Positions 63,337-64,000 of a DNA stretch of 64,000 nucleotides are shown here, piece by piece (position 1 is the stretch's first letter; every line of letters starts with the position of its first letter). Origin of the DNA: Sphingobacteriaceae bacterium (lineage in GTDB: Bacteria > Bacteroidota > Bacteroidia > B-17B0 > Aurantibacillaceae). The translations under genes were made by a program, and so were the position numbers. The stretch spans positions 992,001-1,056,000 of the forward strand of contig NVQB01000001.1 in the NCBI GenBank assembly GCA_002319075.1. The letters run 5' to 3'. The notes below the pieces were generated by a model. That model did no database searches. It saw nothing but the letters and a program-made list of their open reading frames with translations, and was not told the origin of the DNA.

Positions 63337-63556
63337 ATGTTTTATTAATGCTTTGTAAATAACATACCCGTCTGAACATTTCTTTCGGGAAGGGCATGTG
63401 CGTGTTACGTTTATAAACGTTTGCGCTGCGGCAACATGGCTATTTAAAGAGCAATGTAAAGTAAAAAGAAGTTTCAAAAGATTTGCAGAGATTTTCAAAC
63501 AAAAACCCTTCATCATTTGACTTTGAAAAAGAAAATTTTATATTTATTTAAAAATT

Positions 63557-64000
63557 ATGAAAATGAAAAAACTCAACTTTTTATTATCAGCCGCCTCTTT
63601 AATCGTTTTAACGGGATGTAATTCTCCAAAAACCGATGGCGCTCACGTGGAAGAGCCGAGCCACACGAAAGATTCTGTAACAACCGCGAAGCCTGACGAG
63701 GTTCCTATGGATAGCGCTGCAATGGCAAAAGCCTGGAACGAAAACCGTATGCCAGGAGAAATGCATAAATGGATGGCTACAGCCAATGGCAAATGGACCG
63801 CAGAAATGAGTTTTCGTATGAGTCCGGATGAACCATTGTCGCCACCAAGCAAAGCCGATGTTGAAACAAGAATGATCATGGAGGGCCGCTACCAGGAAAC
63901 CACTTACAAAGGGAAAATGATGGGAATGGACTTTGAGGGAAAAGAAATAATGGCTTATGATAACGCGAAAAAGAAATTTATCAGCACGTTCATAGATAAC
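63557..64000 (+). CDS. DUF1579-like lipoprotein (3' truncated by window edge)
   Basis: 148 codons without a stop up to the window end. Lipoprotein signal MKMKKLNFLLSAASLIVLTG followed by Cys (residue 21 in CNSPKTDG). The region MPGEMHKWMATANGKWTAEM and YQETTYKGKMMGMDFEGKEI resembles DUF1579 proteins. The function is unknown. An A/T-rich start region precedes the ATG. Confidence 0.75.
   Translation, partial: MKMKKLNFLLSAASLIVLTGCNSPKTDGAHVEEPSHTKDSVTTAKPDEVPMDSAAMAKAWNENRMPGEMHKWMATANGKWTAEMSFRMSPDEPLSPPSKADVETRMIMEGRYQETTYKGKMMGMDFEGKEIMAYDNAKKKFISTFIDN

Noticed and set aside
62872-63516. Longer NUDIX frame starting at 63516
   Set aside because: The 60 upstream residues do not look like protein; the ATG at 63336 gives a normal NUDIX start.
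1-64000. tRNA, rRNA, riboswitch, insertion sequences, attachment sites or replication origin
   Set aside because: I looked for conserved stems, transposase motifs and flanking repeats on both strands and saw none; a covariance-model search would be needed to exclude small RNAs.

Overview
The window comes from a Bacteroidota chromosome. It has low to moderate GC, two secreted proteins with C-terminal type IX secretion (T9SS) sorting domains, a FadL porin, an OmpA protein with thrombospondin-type-3 repeats, a short (287 aa) primary sigma factor of the Bacteroidota type, and several promoters with the TAnnTTTG -7 element typical of this phylum. I see no rRNA, tRNA, CRISPR array, prophage or insertion sequence. 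It reads as ordinary core and niche chromosome with densely packed operons.

Layout. 0-3 kb: end of an HTTM membrane protein converging on a three-gene operon (iron-permease-like protein, NYN nuclease, MscS channel). 3.5-8 kb: TPR/LytS-type kinase plus LytTR regulator, then a T9SS cargo protein. 8-24 kb: fatty-acid utilisation region with a GDSL lipoprotein, FadL, a DUF2147 protein, two DUF4442 hotdog proteins, a thioesterase fused to an acyl-CoA-binding domain, FadE, FadA, FadN, MarR, FadD, and a divergent nitronate monooxygenase. 24-26 kb: OmpR-type two-component system. 26.5-31 kb: AraC regulator, SBF-like transporter, aldehyde dehydrogenase, DUF779. 31-37.6 kb: primary sigma factor, OmpA, CsbD-like protein, KAS III, small envelope genes, HU. 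37.7-39.4 kb: PAS kinase and NarL-type regulator. 39.7-44.4 kb: GlxA-type regulator, VOC protein, ArsR/AHSA1/DoxX/MATE group. 44.6-51.9 kb: TetR and a seven-gene acyl operon (two thiolases, dihydrolipoyl dehydrogenase, SDR, DUF2798, PaaI hotdog, KAS II). 52-64 kb: RetSat/CrtI-like oxidoreductase, M13 peptidase, small transglutaminase-like protein, NagZ-like GH3, DUF2911, SMP-30-like and PQQ-dehydrogenase-like propellers, second T9SS cargo protein, NUDIX hydrolase, truncated DUF1579 lipoprotein.

How it fits together. Two separate acyl-CoA regulons can be read from DNA motifs. A 17-bp box, ATGTTATGC(A/G)TGCATAA, lies in front of marR (which leads the fadN-fadA-fadE operon) and again between fadD and the nitronate monooxygenase, so MarR probably controls activation and beta-oxidation together. 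An 18-bp palindrome, ATATACCGATCGGTATAT, lies in front of tetR, with a near copy in front of the thiolase/Lpd/KAS operon. The second operon is the best candidate for a poorly described pathway. It joins CoA-type thiolases to an ACP-type condensing enzyme, an orphan lipoamide dehydrogenase, an SDR and a hotdog thioesterase, and no substrate can be read from the sequence.
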